DNA of 22,764 nt from NCBI GenBank assembly GCA_964510375.1, contig CAZEBR010000028.1, positions 1 through 22,764 of the forward strand. The letters are read 5' to 3'. Positions 1 through 8,061 of the stretch are shown here, one piece after another. The stretch's first letter is position 1. Every line of letters begins with the position of its first letter. The position numbers and the translations under genes are program-made. This DNA is from CAYLJV01 sp964510375 (GTDB lineage: Archaea; Hadarchaeota; Hadarchaeia; Hadarchaeales; JAGGTB01). The notes beneath the pieces were generated by a model, which searched no databases, was not told where the DNA came from, and saw only the letters and a list, made by a program, of their open reading frames with translations.

Positions 1-366
1 CCCACAGGCTACGACCTCTCCATCCTTCGGGTTTTGTTCGACTGTTCTTACCAATTTAGTAACCAGTTGGACAGCTTCCGACGGATTTTCCGGTCCCATC
101 AGGCCCACCTTAACTATATCGGCACCCGCCTCCAGAGCTCCCAAAGCGGCCAACGAAGCCGTGCCGGGCAGATTGGGGAAATCACCTATCGCCGCACTCA
201 CGGGAACATCCGGCGGGACGATCTCTTTGATTTCCGATATTATCCACGGAAAGTTCGCGCCGAGAGATCCCTCTGCGGGGTTTTTCACATCCACTATATC
301 CACATCGGCCCGCGAGACCACGCGGGCCTCGGAAACGCTTCGAGGACTTACCAGCAACTTAGTCAT
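1..366 (-). CDS. mfnB: (5-formylfuran-3-yl)methyl phosphate synthase, N-terminal part
   Basis: This gene runs off the left edge, leaving the first 122 codons. MfnB condenses two glyceraldehyde-3-phosphate molecules into the furan precursor of methanofuran, the C1 carrier of the formyl branch. The N-terminus begins MTKLLVSP, the usual start of this family. It continues with DIVDVKNPAEGSLGANFP (residues 23-40), whose Lys28 matches the position of the Schiff-base lysine described for the methanogen enzyme, and later GTASLAALGALEAGADIVKV, a TIM-barrel strand-helix unit. The ATG at 366-364 is the first in-frame start. The gene lies 131 bp downstream of mtd on the same strand, so co-transcription is possible; no clear separate TATA box was seen. 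Identification rests on remembered family sequence and is strong. The C-terminal half, with the second active-site lysine, is outside the window. Confidence 0.9.
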   Translation of the reverse strand, partial: MTKLLVSPRSVSEARVVSRADVDIVDVKNPAEGSLGANFPWIISEIKEIVPPDVPVSAAIGDFPNLPGTASLAALGALEAGADIVKVGLMGPENPSEAVQLVTKLVRTVEQNPKDGEVVACG

Positions 367-497
367 TCTATCCACGATTAGTCCATAAACAGTAAGGAAA
401 TAAGAAGTATTGGCCTCTGGCTCGATGTACTAGCACCGGACCCAGAGACATGAAACTTCACGATCAGACAAGCGAATGCCTCTACCGTAAACGGCGT

Positions 498-1331
498 TCA
501 TTTCGGGGTTTCCATGAACTCTCTCTTGCTCAATGTGCTCCCGTCATCGGCGTGAGGTCTCCTTAGAACGGAGTTGTTTCCTTTCTCGATTTCTCTGGCC
601 TCATCACAAAGTTTCGCAGCCATACGCATCATTTCGTGGGCAGAGCCAACTATCGGCAGGTATTTATCGCTGTCCTGAACTCTGAAACAGCCCTTAACCG
701 TCAAATCCGCAACCTTCGCCGCAATCTCAAAGGCGGCTGTTGCCTTGTTTCTAGCGTAGGGATTATCGAATCCCGCTGCCTCGACGGCCACATCACTATC
801 GATTATGGTCTGGGGAAGGTATGTCTCTCCCTCCTTAACTTTCGATATGACTTCGTCTATCTCGTCTTGAGCGGCCCTGAGTGCACCGGTCACGGCCAAG
901 ACTTTAACGACATCGGAGTTAAAGAGAGCCATCTCTTCGGGATCGAGAAATTCCCTGCGAGCACCTATCATCGCATCCGCCATAACGAAGATGTAACCGA
1001 AACCTTCTTCCTCAAGATCATCAGAAATCTTGGTTCCCGGAGCATCGCCTATGATGATGCAAGGCACATCAGAATCCTTTAGTATTTCTCTCGCAGCCTC
1101 AGGTCCCGGAGTGCCGGGATTTGGGCTCGCTATAATAATCAAATCCGAATCGATATCCAGCGCTTTTTTGGCGACCTCTTGGCAATCCTTTTTGGTCATT
1201 CTAGGACCCGAAGTGACGTTTCTGAACTCAACATCTTCCCTCTCGGCCCGTTCATCGAGCGCAAGGTCCAGCATCATGGAAGTTCCGATATTTCCAAGCT
1301 TTACAAATCCAACTGTTACTCTATCTTCCAT
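498..1331 (-). CDS. mtd: F420-dependent methylene-tetrahydromethanopterin dehydrogenase
   Basis: Mtd reversibly oxidises methylene-H4MPT to methenyl-H4MPT with coenzyme F420 as hydride carrier, in the cytoplasm. The 277-residue length matches the family (about 275-280). Recognisable segments are the N-terminal VGFVKLGNIGTSMMLDLALDE (residues 7 onward), VTSGPRM, IIASPNPGTPGP, VMADAMIGARREFLDP and NPYARNKATAAFEIA. These match Mtd rather than the NADP-dependent MtdA/MtdB proteins. The ATG start sits about 35 bp downstream of a TATA-like box, so the mRNA would be nearly leaderless. The gene diverges from mptG (227 bp apart) and is followed by mfnB. It works directly with Mch, encoded about 6 kb away in this window, and depends on F420, whose side chain is built by CofE at 11770-12534. 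Confidence 0.95.
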   Translation of the reverse strand: MEDRVTVGFVKLGNIGTSMMLDLALDERAEREDVEFRNVTSGPRMTKKDCQEVAKKALDIDSDLIIIASPNPGTPGPEAAREILKDSDVPCIIIGDAPGTKISDDLEEEGFGYIFVMADAMIGARREFLDPEEMALFNSDVVKVLAVTGALRAAQDEIDEVISKVKEGETYLPQTIIDSDVAVEAAGFDNPYARNKATAAFEIAAKVADLTVKGCFRVQDSDKYLPIVGSAHEMMRMAAKLCDEAREIEKGNNSVLRRPHADDGSTLSKREFMETPK

Positions 1332-1362
1332 ATTTTATTCCGATTTAATTTTTAAGTGGAAG

Positions 1363-1371
1363 CTTTATATG
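1363..1371 (-). promoter_or_regulatory. TATA-like box for mtd
   Basis: On the minus strand the sequence reads CATATAAAG. Its centre is about 35 bp upstream of the mtd ATG at 1331. Archaeal transcription usually starts about 25 bp below the TATA centre, giving a predicted leader of roughly 10 nt. No Shine-Dalgarno motif is seen before the ATG, which agrees with a near-leaderless message. The rest of the 227-bp divergent region (1332-1558) shows no other clear site. Confidence 0.5.
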
Positions 1372-1558
1372 AATTGCCGTTTCGCAGAGAAGAGTTAAAC
1401 TACATCCACCGAAACTATCCGTTCGACCAAGCGGAACTCTCTCCCAAAAATAATGCGAAAAATCGCCTTCATTTCACCCAAACATCGAATTGGTTAGGCA
1501 ACAGATAAGAACTATCAAAAAGTGTACTTAAAAATGGGTCATTTCAGGAGAGATCGTA

Positions 1559-2512
1559 ATGAAAATCCACGTCAGAACTCCTGCCAGGCTACATTTCGGA
1601 ATTTTAAATCCTACGGGGAACCGTGGACGCAAATTCGGAGGAGTAGGTCTGGCCGTTTCAGAAGCAGGATTCGAAATCAACGTCGAAAAGAGCGAGGAGT
1701 TGAAGGTCGGTGGAAGCGAACAACAGAGGGAAAGAGTAATCAAAACTGCAAAAAAGGTCATCAAAGCTTTCGATATCCCCGATAAAGTAACGATCGAAGT
1801 TATTCAAGAGATACCGAGCCACATCGGTCTAGGCTCAACCACCCAGCTCACTCTGGCCTTGGCAAAGGCAATTTCGATCCTTCATGAAAAAGATACTGCC
1901 CTCGTGGAACTCGCAGAAAAACTAGGGAGAGGAAAGCGTTCCGGAGTCGGGACATACGCCTTTCGGGACGGGGGATTCGTAGTAGAGGGAGGAAAAATGG
2001 GCAATGAATTTCCACCTCTCGTATTGAGGCGTTCCTTTCCCGAAAACTGGAAACTTGTAGTGGCCATTCCAGATATTGAAAGGGGTTTCTCGGAAACCGA
2101 GGAAGAAGAGCACCTTAACAGTCTGGATTTTAATGAGAATTCTCCCGAGAAGATATGTAGGCGCGTCCTTTTAGAGATGCTACCCGCATTGGTCCAAAAA
2201 AACATCGAATCTTTCGGACGAGCCATCACTCGGGTGGACGAGCTGACGGGAGAAGCCTTTTCCTCCGAGCAAGAGGGGACTTTCAAGGACAAAAACATCT
2301 CCGAATTGCGAAACTATATGCTCGAGAAGGGCGCTTACGGAGCAGGTCAGAGCTCTTGGGGACCGACCATCTACGGATTAACCTCCGACGAAAAACAAGC
2401 AGAGCAACTGAAAGAAGAAACAAAAGCCTACCTCGAGCAAAAGGACTTGCTGGGCGAAACGTTCATCGCTACCCCCAACAACGAGGGAGCAAGCATCGAC
2501 GTGACTGAATAG
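1559..2512 (+). CDS. mptG: beta-ribofuranosylaminobenzene 5'-phosphate synthase
   Basis: MptG (RFAP synthase) joins 4-hydroxybenzoate or p-aminobenzoate to PRPP with release of CO2 and pyrophosphate, the first committed step of the methanopterin arylamine side. The protein has GHMP-kinase-like architecture. The N-terminal RTPARLHFGILNPTGNRGR (residues 6-24) and FGGVGLAV are typical of the family, and PSHIGLGSTTQL (86-97) is the glycine-rich phosphate loop. GRGKRSGVGTYAFRDGGFVV and, near the C-terminus, GAYGAGQSSWGPTIYGL are also family segments. The length of 317 residues is normal. The ATG at 1559 is preceded by AGGAG at 1546-1550 with 8-nt spacing. The gene converges with the nucleotidyltransferase gene, leaving only 12 bp between them, and diverges from mtd. 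Confidence 0.92.
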   Translation: MKIHVRTPARLHFGILNPTGNRGRKFGGVGLAVSEAGFEINVEKSEELKVGGSEQQRERVIKTAKKVIKAFDIPDKVTIEVIQEIPSHIGLGSTTQLTLALAKAISILHEKDTALVELAEKLGRGKRSGVGTYAFRDGGFVVEGGKMGNEFPPLVLRRSFPENWKLVVAIPDIERGFSETEEEEHLNSLDFNENSPEKICRRVLLEMLPALVQKNIESFGRAITRVDELTGEAFSSEQEGTFKDKNISELRNYMLEKGAYGAGQSSWGPTIYGLTSDEKQAEQLKEETKAYLEQKDLLGETFIATPNNEGASIDVTE

Positions 2513-2524
2513 TGCCCGGATTTC

Positions 2525-3592
2525 TCATTCGCTTCCCCGGGTGAAAAAACTCGTAGGGACCAGGTAATCTTCGGGGTGACCCAGCACAAGACGGTAATAC
2601 TCCTCCTCACCCCTATAAATCACCTTCTCGACCGTCCCGAGAGCCTCTATCTTCTCACCTTCGGAAGCCTGTTCAGTAAATCTCCCCCTGTAGCTGACCA
2701 AACTCTCGATTTCCGGAAAATCTCCATCGGGTCGCGGCACGTCCTCCACCGCATACCTATTCGGCGTAAATATGGACTCTCCGGCGTCGGATACCCTCGC
2801 CCTCATCTTCGTTCTTTCTCCTGAAACATATCTGAAATCTTCGAATCTTGAGCCGATGTCCACAGGCCTCTTAACGAGCCTCATGAAGAAATCCCTTTCA
2901 TTGACGAGCCCGTGAAGTACCTTTCTACTCTCCAGCTCGGCCAGTTTTTCGAGGGGAAGTCCGGTTTCGTTCCACCTAAACTCCGCCATTCGCAGAGCAT
3001 CTTTACCCTCGTAAGGTCGTAGGAACTTCCCTCGCTCCCTCATTTCCTGGAGCGCCGAGTACACGGCTCTTCCGTTCTCCTCCCCGTAAGTCACCAAGTC
3101 TATGTCGGAGTCGGGAAGTTGCAGGCCCAAGAGAACGGACCCAGTCACCCCCAAACCCTCGTTTCCGATCCCTGAATGTTCCAATATCTTTTCCGAAAGC
3201 TTCAAAGCGGTCCTCTCGGATGAATCCAGATTATCCCTATTTCTCAGGTCCTCCAGCTTGTCCTCAGGTCTATAAACCTTCTCGATGCTATCTTCGGGAA
3301 CGGCCTGAATTTTTCGGCCCAATCTCTTGGAACGAAATATATATTTTGGATGCTTCGACTCCAGGTACCGAAACCTCTCGTCCAGAGGGTATATCTTGCT
3401 GTACCTCTTGCCATCCCCTTCTCTATCCCCGTCGGAATCGGGAACGTAACGCAAAAAAGCTATGGCTCTATCGGAGGGATGTAATATTCCCTTCACGTGA
3501 AAGAAGAGACCCTCCTCGGTCTCTATGTAATCGCCTTCTCTAAGCTCCATGGGAACACCACACGAAAACTCTGTCGGAAAAGAGTCACTCAT
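2525..3592 (-). CDS. Pol-beta-type nucleotidyltransferase domain protein, function unknown
   Basis: A 355-residue protein with a minimal nucleotidyltransferase active site in its middle: TGSVLLGLQLPDSDIDLV (residues 150-166), the GS...DxD signature with Asp163 and Asp165 as likely metal ligands. The flanking regions (1-120 and 230-355) resemble no domain I can name. The C-terminal part, with repeated short beta-strand-like segments, could bind nucleic acid or substrate. I recall similar proteins in methanogens annotated as predicted nucleotidyltransferase or DNA polymerase beta domain protein, without known function. Its ATG overlaps the stop of the DHPS-like gene in an ATGA arrangement (4 bp), so the two are probably translationally coupled. 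As the last gene of the mptA operon it is a candidate for a methanopterin-related nucleotidyl or phosphate transfer step, or for its regulation; this is inference only. Confidence 0.8.
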   Translation of the reverse strand: MSDSFPTEFSCGVPMELREGDYIETEEGLFFHVKGILHPSDRAIAFLRYVPDSDGDREGDGKRYSKIYPLDERFRYLESKHPKYIFRSKRLGRKIQAVPEDSIEKVYRPEDKLEDLRNRDNLDSSERTALKLSEKILEHSGIGNEGLGVTGSVLLGLQLPDSDIDLVTYGEENGRAVYSALQEMRERGKFLRPYEGKDALRMAEFRWNETGLPLEKLAELESRKVLHGLVNERDFFMRLVKRPVDIGSRFEDFRYVSGERTKMRARVSDAGESIFTPNRYAVEDVPRPDGDFPEIESLVSYRGRFTEQASEGEKIEALGTVEKVIYRGEEEYYRLVLGHPEDYLVPTSFFTRGSE

Positions 3593-5172
3593 TTACCACC
3601 TCTATCGTCGAACGAAAAAACCTCGTCCTCCTGGACGTACCCCTTACCGGTCTTGAGGGCGATCTCCGCCTTTTTCAGCTCCCTGCCGAGGTAAGCCGCA
3701 TGAGAAGGTTCACTCACCAGACCCCTTTTCAGGATTTCAGCGCAAACCTCTTCCGAGGTCTCACCCTTCACGACGACATTCGAGCTGTCCGAAGAGTAAA
3801 ACACGGCTATAATCTTCGATTCTCCGACGAAAATCCTGAAGTATTCTCCAAGGTTTTCATACGACTCATCCACAGGGGTAGCTTCTATGACCTCAGAATC
3901 TTTCTCAATTTCACTGTCGTAGGGATCAAGGCGTCTAACTTTTTCTTTGTATCTGAGAAGATCGATTCCCAAGTCCTTAGGAACGGTATTCCTATCCCGA
4001 GCTAGCGTCATCATATCCCTAGCACTGACGACTTCTGAAACGTTTCTCCTTGTTTTGTCGCTGGCTTCAACACAGAGTACGAAATTAACGTCGAGCTCGC
4101 TGGCAATCCCCATGAGCAGAGCGGACATGCCTATCGAGTCCGCATCAAATAGCTCTATAACGTTACCAATTCCCATAAAGACGGGAATATCCGGATCGGC
4201 CTCTCTTAACCTGTAAAGGGTCGAAAACGAACTGGAGAATCCACCCTTCAAGGGTTCCAAAATGGGGTCAGCAATGGGTCTCTCGTACCCAAGAGCCTTT
4301 GCCCTCTCTAATAGGCTTGACAAAAATTCGAATTTCTCTTCCGCTTCCCTAGGATGGTAATTCTCTTCCGGATCCCGTGGAATTATAACAGCGGGGACAT
4401 CCATTCCCTCGAAACTTTCGATCGTAGAACCGTCTATACTCACGACCATGTCTATCCCCTCTTCGAGAGCAGCGTCGATCTCAGACTCGTCGGTAGTGTC
4501 GATGCTAAGTGGGACATCGAAATTTTTCCTGAGTACTTCTATCGCTTCCCGAAGCTCGTCTAAATTATCCCCCTCTGTCGACATCCCGATATCTATAATG
4601 TCCGCTCCCTCCTCTAGATAGCGCGAGGCTTGATCGACCAGCTCTTCCTCTGTAAGATAGGGGGCGTTGTTGATCTCAGCCACGACTCTAGGAGGAAAAT
4701 CTTGACCCACCATAATGGAACCCTCGCCACTTCCCAACTTGAAGTTAGAATCCTTATCCGCCATCTGGAGAGCTTTTTCCTCGATCTCGCTGAGCTGCCT
4801 TTCGGCCAAGTCCTTAGCCTTCTCCGCCAAGAGCTTTGAAGCCGGAAGTTCTTTGGAGAGTTCCAGTTCCTCAAAGTTATCCAGCACGAGCGGAATGTCG
4901 GCGGCGTGGTTGGGGCCTTTAAAGACAGGGACCCCCAGCTCCTCTTCTACGGTTTCCATGTCGAACTCGGACTGTCCAGGCACCAAGATCGTCGTAAATC
5001 CTTCAAGATTTTCATCTTTAAGACCGTTCAAAACATGGTGAGCATTCATGAATGAGGCAATCTCGATAGGAAGAACTTTTACCTCAGTTTCGACTTCGGA
5101 CCGAGCCGAATACTTCCTTACGAGGTCTCCCGCACGCTTCCCCGTAACGACGAGCACTGCCTCGTCACTCAT
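3589..5172 (-). CDS. Dihydropteroate synthase-like protein (archaeal methanopterin-associated type)
   Basis: A 527-residue protein of the archaeal DHPS-related family linked to tetrahydromethanopterin synthesis. Residues 1-130 form an N-terminal domain (VLVVTGKRAGDLVRKYS...LVPGQSEFD) absent from bacterial FolP. From about 150 the pterin-binding TIM barrel is visible: VVAEINNAPYL, EEGADIIDIGMSTEGDN (188-203) for the usual GADIIDIGGEST, VPLSIDTTD and MVVSIDG. The region after about residue 390 is a C-terminal extension. Bacterial DHPS joins a pterin pyrophosphate to p-aminobenzoate; in archaea the equivalent would couple the pterin to the MptG-derived arylamine, but as far as I know the role of this family is not settled biochemically. 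It overlaps the DUF447 gene upstream by 8 bp and the nucleotidyltransferase gene downstream by 4 bp, a tightly coupled unit with mptA at its head. Confidence 0.85.
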   Translation of the reverse strand: MSDEAVLVVTGKRAGDLVRKYSARSEVETEVKVLPIEIASFMNAHHVLNGLKDENLEGFTTILVPGQSEFDMETVEEELGVPVFKGPNHAADIPLVLDNFEELELSKELPASKLLAEKAKDLAERQLSEIEEKALQMADKDSNFKLGSGEGSIMVGQDFPPRVVAEINNAPYLTEEELVDQASRYLEEGADIIDIGMSTEGDNLDELREAIEVLRKNFDVPLSIDTTDESEIDAALEEGIDMVVSIDGSTIESFEGMDVPAVIIPRDPEENYHPREAEEKFEFLSSLLERAKALGYERPIADPILEPLKGGFSSSFSTLYRLREADPDIPVFMGIGNVIELFDADSIGMSALLMGIASELDVNFVLCVEASDKTRRNVSEVVSARDMMTLARDRNTVPKDLGIDLLRYKEKVRRLDPYDSEIEKDSEVIEATPVDESYENLGEYFRIFVGESKIIAVFYSSDSSNVVVKGETSEEVCAEILKRGLVSEPSHAAYLGRELKKAEIALKTGKGYVQEDEVFSFDDRGGK

Positions 5173-5827
5173 TGCACTCTTCCTCCAAATAATCGACTAT
5201 CTCCTGTATCAGCAGGCATTTTTCATCTTCCGAAGAAATTTTTTCACATCTATTCTTAAAAAACAAGATTTCTTCCATCAAATCTTCGAACTTGCTTCTA
5301 TTGCCCTTCTTATCTGCTTCAATCGCTTTGGTTGCAATGATGGCTGATTCAATAAGATAAAAATCAGCCCTCCTAGGAGAACGGGGGATGCTCTTTATAA
5401 TCTCAACATTTCTCACCGCCCCTACAACTTCAAAAAACTTTGAAACGCCTATATCATCGTTAATTTCCTTTTCTTTCATCTCCTCTACCTCAAATTCTAT
5501 CGCAGCATTGGCATTTTCAAGATATGGAGCATTTACAAATTCTGCATCCTCAAATTCAAAAGAAGTGGGAATCCGATCGTTAAGGTCGGTCAGTCCGCCC
5601 TTCACGAAAAAATCGGGGTCGCTTACCACATTTACTACTCCTGAACCCGTTTCTGAGAGGTTTTCATAACTTTGAGTGTCAGCGAATATATTCATTTTTA
5701 TCTTTTCATCGCCCAAAGCGTAAATCCCTACCGCAGCACCGTGAGGTTTTCCATCAGGTGTGTATGATGTCAGAATTACCTCAGCGGGAGAATCCCTTCT
5801 AAAACCCATCTCCTGAAGAAGTGACAA
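5165..5827 (-). CDS. DUF447 family protein, likely flavin-binding split barrel
   Basis: A 220-residue protein matching the archaeal DUF447 family, whose members have a flavin-reductase-like split-barrel fold. The N-terminal pattern EVILTSYTPDGKPHGAAVGIYAL, the later GVVNVVSDP with a phenylalanine-valine pair, and NAPYLENANAAIEFEV are the parts I recognise. Relatives occur in the archaeal-type H4MPT gene clusters of methanogens and methylotrophic bacteria, so a role in methanopterin synthesis or reduction is likely but unproven. The start is a TTG at 5827-5825: a strong GGAGG lies 7 nt upstream, while the in-frame ATG at codon 7 has its purine run too close. The gene follows mptA after 69 bp and overlaps the DHPS-like gene by 8 bp. 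The C-terminal 60 residues are Lys/Glu-rich, helical and include three cysteines. Confidence 0.8.
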   Translation of the reverse strand: MSLLQEMGFRRDSPAEVILTSYTPDGKPHGAAVGIYALGDEKIKMNIFADTQSYENLSETGSGVVNVVSDPDFFVKGGLTDLNDRIPTSFEFEDAEFVNAPYLENANAAIEFEVEEMKEKEINDDIGVSKFFEVVGAVRNVEIIKSIPRSPRRADFYLIESAIIATKAIEADKKGNRSKFEDLMEEILFFKNRCEKISSEDEKCLLIQEIVDYLEEECNE

Positions 5828-5896
5828 TTTTAATCCTCCAAATTAGTGAAAAACTGCTCCCGATCGAAAATTCATATTCATCATAAAAGTATTCGA

Positions 5897-6784
5897 TCAG
5901 TCGGATTTGAAGTTTTTCTCCTCCTCACGAAGCTCCCCGACTGTCGCCTTTCGACTCGCATAGGCGTTATGAGGATGAATACTCTCCAAGCTTTCAGCCT
6001 CTACCTCGATCAAAGTACCTTCGGGATATCCCTCTTCATCGAGTGTTTCATAGCAGTTATGGACAGCATATCTGACCAAATCCTCGACAAACCTCGGATT
6101 GGAGTGAGCATGCTTGATAAGCTCGTATTCGTCCTCCCTCTTCAACAAACTAGAGATCGGAGCCGAAAAAGACTCACGCGCAGCATCGATCAACCATCCT
6201 ATTCTAACCAGTTTATTGCGGGTGGTTACTTTAATCGAAGTATTGACTCTCTGAGTATGGCTCGGAGCTTGACCCTCGATCCCTTCCACATCCTTATACA
6301 TCCGTTGGGCGCAGGGACAAACTGACATGCCAGGAAGTTCCACTTCGACGCTCCTGCCATCTTCTCCGTCCCTCTGTTTGGTGACCGTAATTATTACATT
6401 GGCCATTTCGGTCGTAGAAGATCCCACAAAATCCTCTTCGTATTGGTGCTGTGTCTTCGCTATCAATTCGACCCTATTCGCGTAGTTATGTTTCTCAAAC
6501 AACCGCTCACTCATATCCCTGAGGACTTCCTCCAAAGAAAGCGATCCTTCTTTATTCGCCTCTTCGATAGCTTCGGTGAAAGCCTCAATATCCCTCGACA
6601 TATGCGTACCTCGCATGTCATCAGGGAGGTCGACGAAGGCATCTAACGTAACATCGTAAAAGAAGTCTCCCTTCGGGGTTCTGGTTGATATCTTTTTTCT
6701 GACCCCTTTCACCCCTACCTTGTCTATCTCCATCCCAATCTCGGGGGGATTCTTTTGAACGTCCTCAAAATTGCTCTTTTCCAC
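5897..6784 (-). CDS. mptA: GTP cyclohydrolase MptA (Fe(II)-dependent, type IV)
   Basis: MptA opens the GTP ring to give 7,8-dihydroneopterin 2',3'-cyclic phosphate, the first pterin step of methanopterin synthesis. The 295-residue protein carries the hallmarks of the COG1469/FolE2-type family: LPDDMRGTHMSRDIEAF (residues 53-69), the metal-ligand and active-site region GMSVCPCAQ (152-160, Cys156 and Cys158), PSHTQR (174-179) and ESIHPHNAYASRKA near the C-terminus. The start is a GTG at 6784-6782 with GGGAGG about 6 nt upstream; no ATG lies close by. It heads a minus-strand operon with DUF447, the DHPS-like gene and the nucleotidyltransferase gene. The 280-bp region to mch probably holds promoters for both directions. 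Confidence 0.93.
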   Translation of the reverse strand: MEKSNFEDVQKNPPEIGMEIDKVGVKGVRKKISTRTPKGDFFYDVTLDAFVDLPDDMRGTHMSRDIEAFTEAIEEANKEGSLSLEEVLRDMSERLFEKHNYANRVELIAKTQHQYEEDFVGSSTTEMANVIITVTKQRDGEDGRSVEVELPGMSVCPCAQRMYKDVEGIEGQAPSHTQRVNTSIKVTTRNKLVRIGWLIDAARESFSAPISSLLKREDEYELIKHAHSNPRFVEDLVRYAVHNCYETLDEEGYPEGTLIEVEAESLESIHPHNAYASRKATVGELREEEKNFKSD

Positions 6785-7022
6785 CTAAATTCCTCCCTTT
6801 ACCGTCGAAATGAAACATATCAATCATTCCTCATAAACCTTCACTATGAAAATACTACTATTATTGACGTGACCTGCCGGTGATTCGATTTCAAGCCAAT
6901 TTATGTAATGTAAGTCCAAGAAAGAAGATAATCGATGGAAATTTGAGCCCCATTTCCTTCAAAGGATAAACAATTTTGCTAAGTTTACCAAGAATCGGAA
7001 AAATATCAAAAGATTTTTGAGG

Positions 7023-7059
7023 TCTGGATCAAAAAAATGGTCCAAACCCATCCAGAGGT
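7023..7059 (+). promoter_or_regulatory. Inverted repeat in mch leader overlapping the ribosome binding site
   Basis: TCTGGAT at 7023-7029 and ATCCAGA at 7050-7056 are exact reverse complements separated by 20 nt. The right arm overlaps the Shine-Dalgarno motif AGAGGT (7054-7059) of mch. Within the loop, GGT (7039-7041) can also pair with ACC (7046-7048). If transcribed, this hairpin would partly hide the ribosome binding site; alternatively it is a protein operator. The transcription start is not clear, because an AT-rich TATA candidate near 7000 would start RNA inside the left arm. Confidence 0.35.
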
Positions 7060-7064
7060 CAAAA

Positions 7065-7997
7065 ATGTTGAGCGTAAACGATAACGCAATAGGTTTGGTC
7101 CAAGAAATGATAGAGAACGAGGAGAATCTGGACGTAAGAGCATCTACTTTGGGCAACGGAACTTCAGTAATTGACGCCGGGGTCAACGTTCAAGGAGGTT
7201 ACAGAGCGGGAAGAATTTTCTCGGAAATTTGCATGGGCGGACTCGGCGAGGTAAGACTCTCGATGGAAGATCGACCCAAAGTCCACGTTCAAGCCGATCA
7301 TGCCCCTATCTCGTGCCTGGGTTCCCAGTACGCCGGGTGGTCCATCAATGTGAATGACTACAACGCGATGGGCGCCGGCCCTGCGAGGGCCCTTTCAAGG
7401 GTAGAGGACCTCTTTGAAGAACTTGGATACGAGGACGATTCAAAAAAAGGAGTCCTCACTTTGGAGTCGGGAGAACTGCCGGGAGAAGAAGTTGCCGATT
7501 ACATAGCGGAAAAATGTGGAATAGAACCCGAGGACCTCTATCTGCTCGTGGCCCCTACCGCCAGTATAGTAGGAAGCGTGCAAATCTCGGCTAGGGTCGT
7601 AGAAACCGGAATCCATAAGCTCCACACTATAGGATTCGATGTGGACAAAATTATAAGCGGTATAGGATCTGCTCCCGTAGCTCCCGTGGCCGAGAACGAC
7701 TTGAAGGCGATGGGCAAGACCAACGATTGTACACTGTACGGTGGAAAAACTATCTATAACGTCAACGCAGAAGATTCCGAAATCGAGGAAATAATAGATG
7801 AAGTGCCATCACAGGCGTCCGAAGATTATGGATCTCCCTTCCTCGAAATCTTCGAAAAGTACGATAGAGACTTTTTCAAAATAGACAGAGAGCTTTTCTC
7901 CCCAGCCAAAATAACAATCAACAACGTCAATACGGGGAGTGTCTATCAATCGGGAGAGGTAAACGAAGAAGTTCTCAGAAAATCGCTAAAATTCTGA
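7065..7997 (+). CDS. mch: Methenyl-tetrahydromethanopterin cyclohydrolase
   Basis: Mch interconverts formyl-H4MPT and methenyl-H4MPT in the cytoplasm, the step next to Mtd. Translation from the ATG at 7065 gives 310 residues, close to the family norm (about 315-320). The N-terminus MLSVNDNAIGLV matches the family start, and AGMDAGVNV-type sequence appears as SVIDAGVNVQGGYRAGR. Other conserved segments are GGLGEV, MGAGPARAL, YLLVAPTASIVGSVQISARVVET and GIGSAPVAPVA. A longer frame opens at a TTG at 7017, but GAGGT at 7055-7059 is correctly spaced for 7065. The gene stands alone on the plus strand between the divergent mptA operon and the convergent panB; an inverted repeat overlaps its ribosome binding site. 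Confidence 0.95.
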   Translation: MLSVNDNAIGLVQEMIENEENLDVRASTLGNGTSVIDAGVNVQGGYRAGRIFSEICMGGLGEVRLSMEDRPKVHVQADHAPISCLGSQYAGWSINVNDYNAMGAGPARALSRVEDLFEELGYEDDSKKGVLTLESGELPGEEVADYIAEKCGIEPEDLYLLVAPTASIVGSVQISARVVETGIHKLHTIGFDVDKIISGIGSAPVAPVAENDLKAMGKTNDCTLYGGKTIYNVNAEDSEIEEIIDEVPSQASEDYGSPFLEIFEKYDRDFFKIDRELFSPAKITINNVNTGSVYQSGEVNEEVLRKSLKF

Positions 7998-8017
7998 CTT
8001 AAACCTCAGATTCTCCC

Positions 8018-8031
8018 TTTATTTTTTATTT
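8018..8031 (+). terminator. T-rich terminator after mch
   Basis: A run reading TTTATTTTTTATTT begins 20 bp after the mch stop, in the 64-bp gap to the convergent panB. There is no clear hairpin, but oligo-T tracts alone terminate archaeal RNA polymerase. Confidence 0.5.
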
Positions 8032-8061
8032 GAATGATATTAGAAAATCAACAGGTGTATC

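Noticed and set aside
34..388. Plus-strand open frames at the left edge
   Set aside because: They are antisense to the clear mfnB frame on the minus strand.
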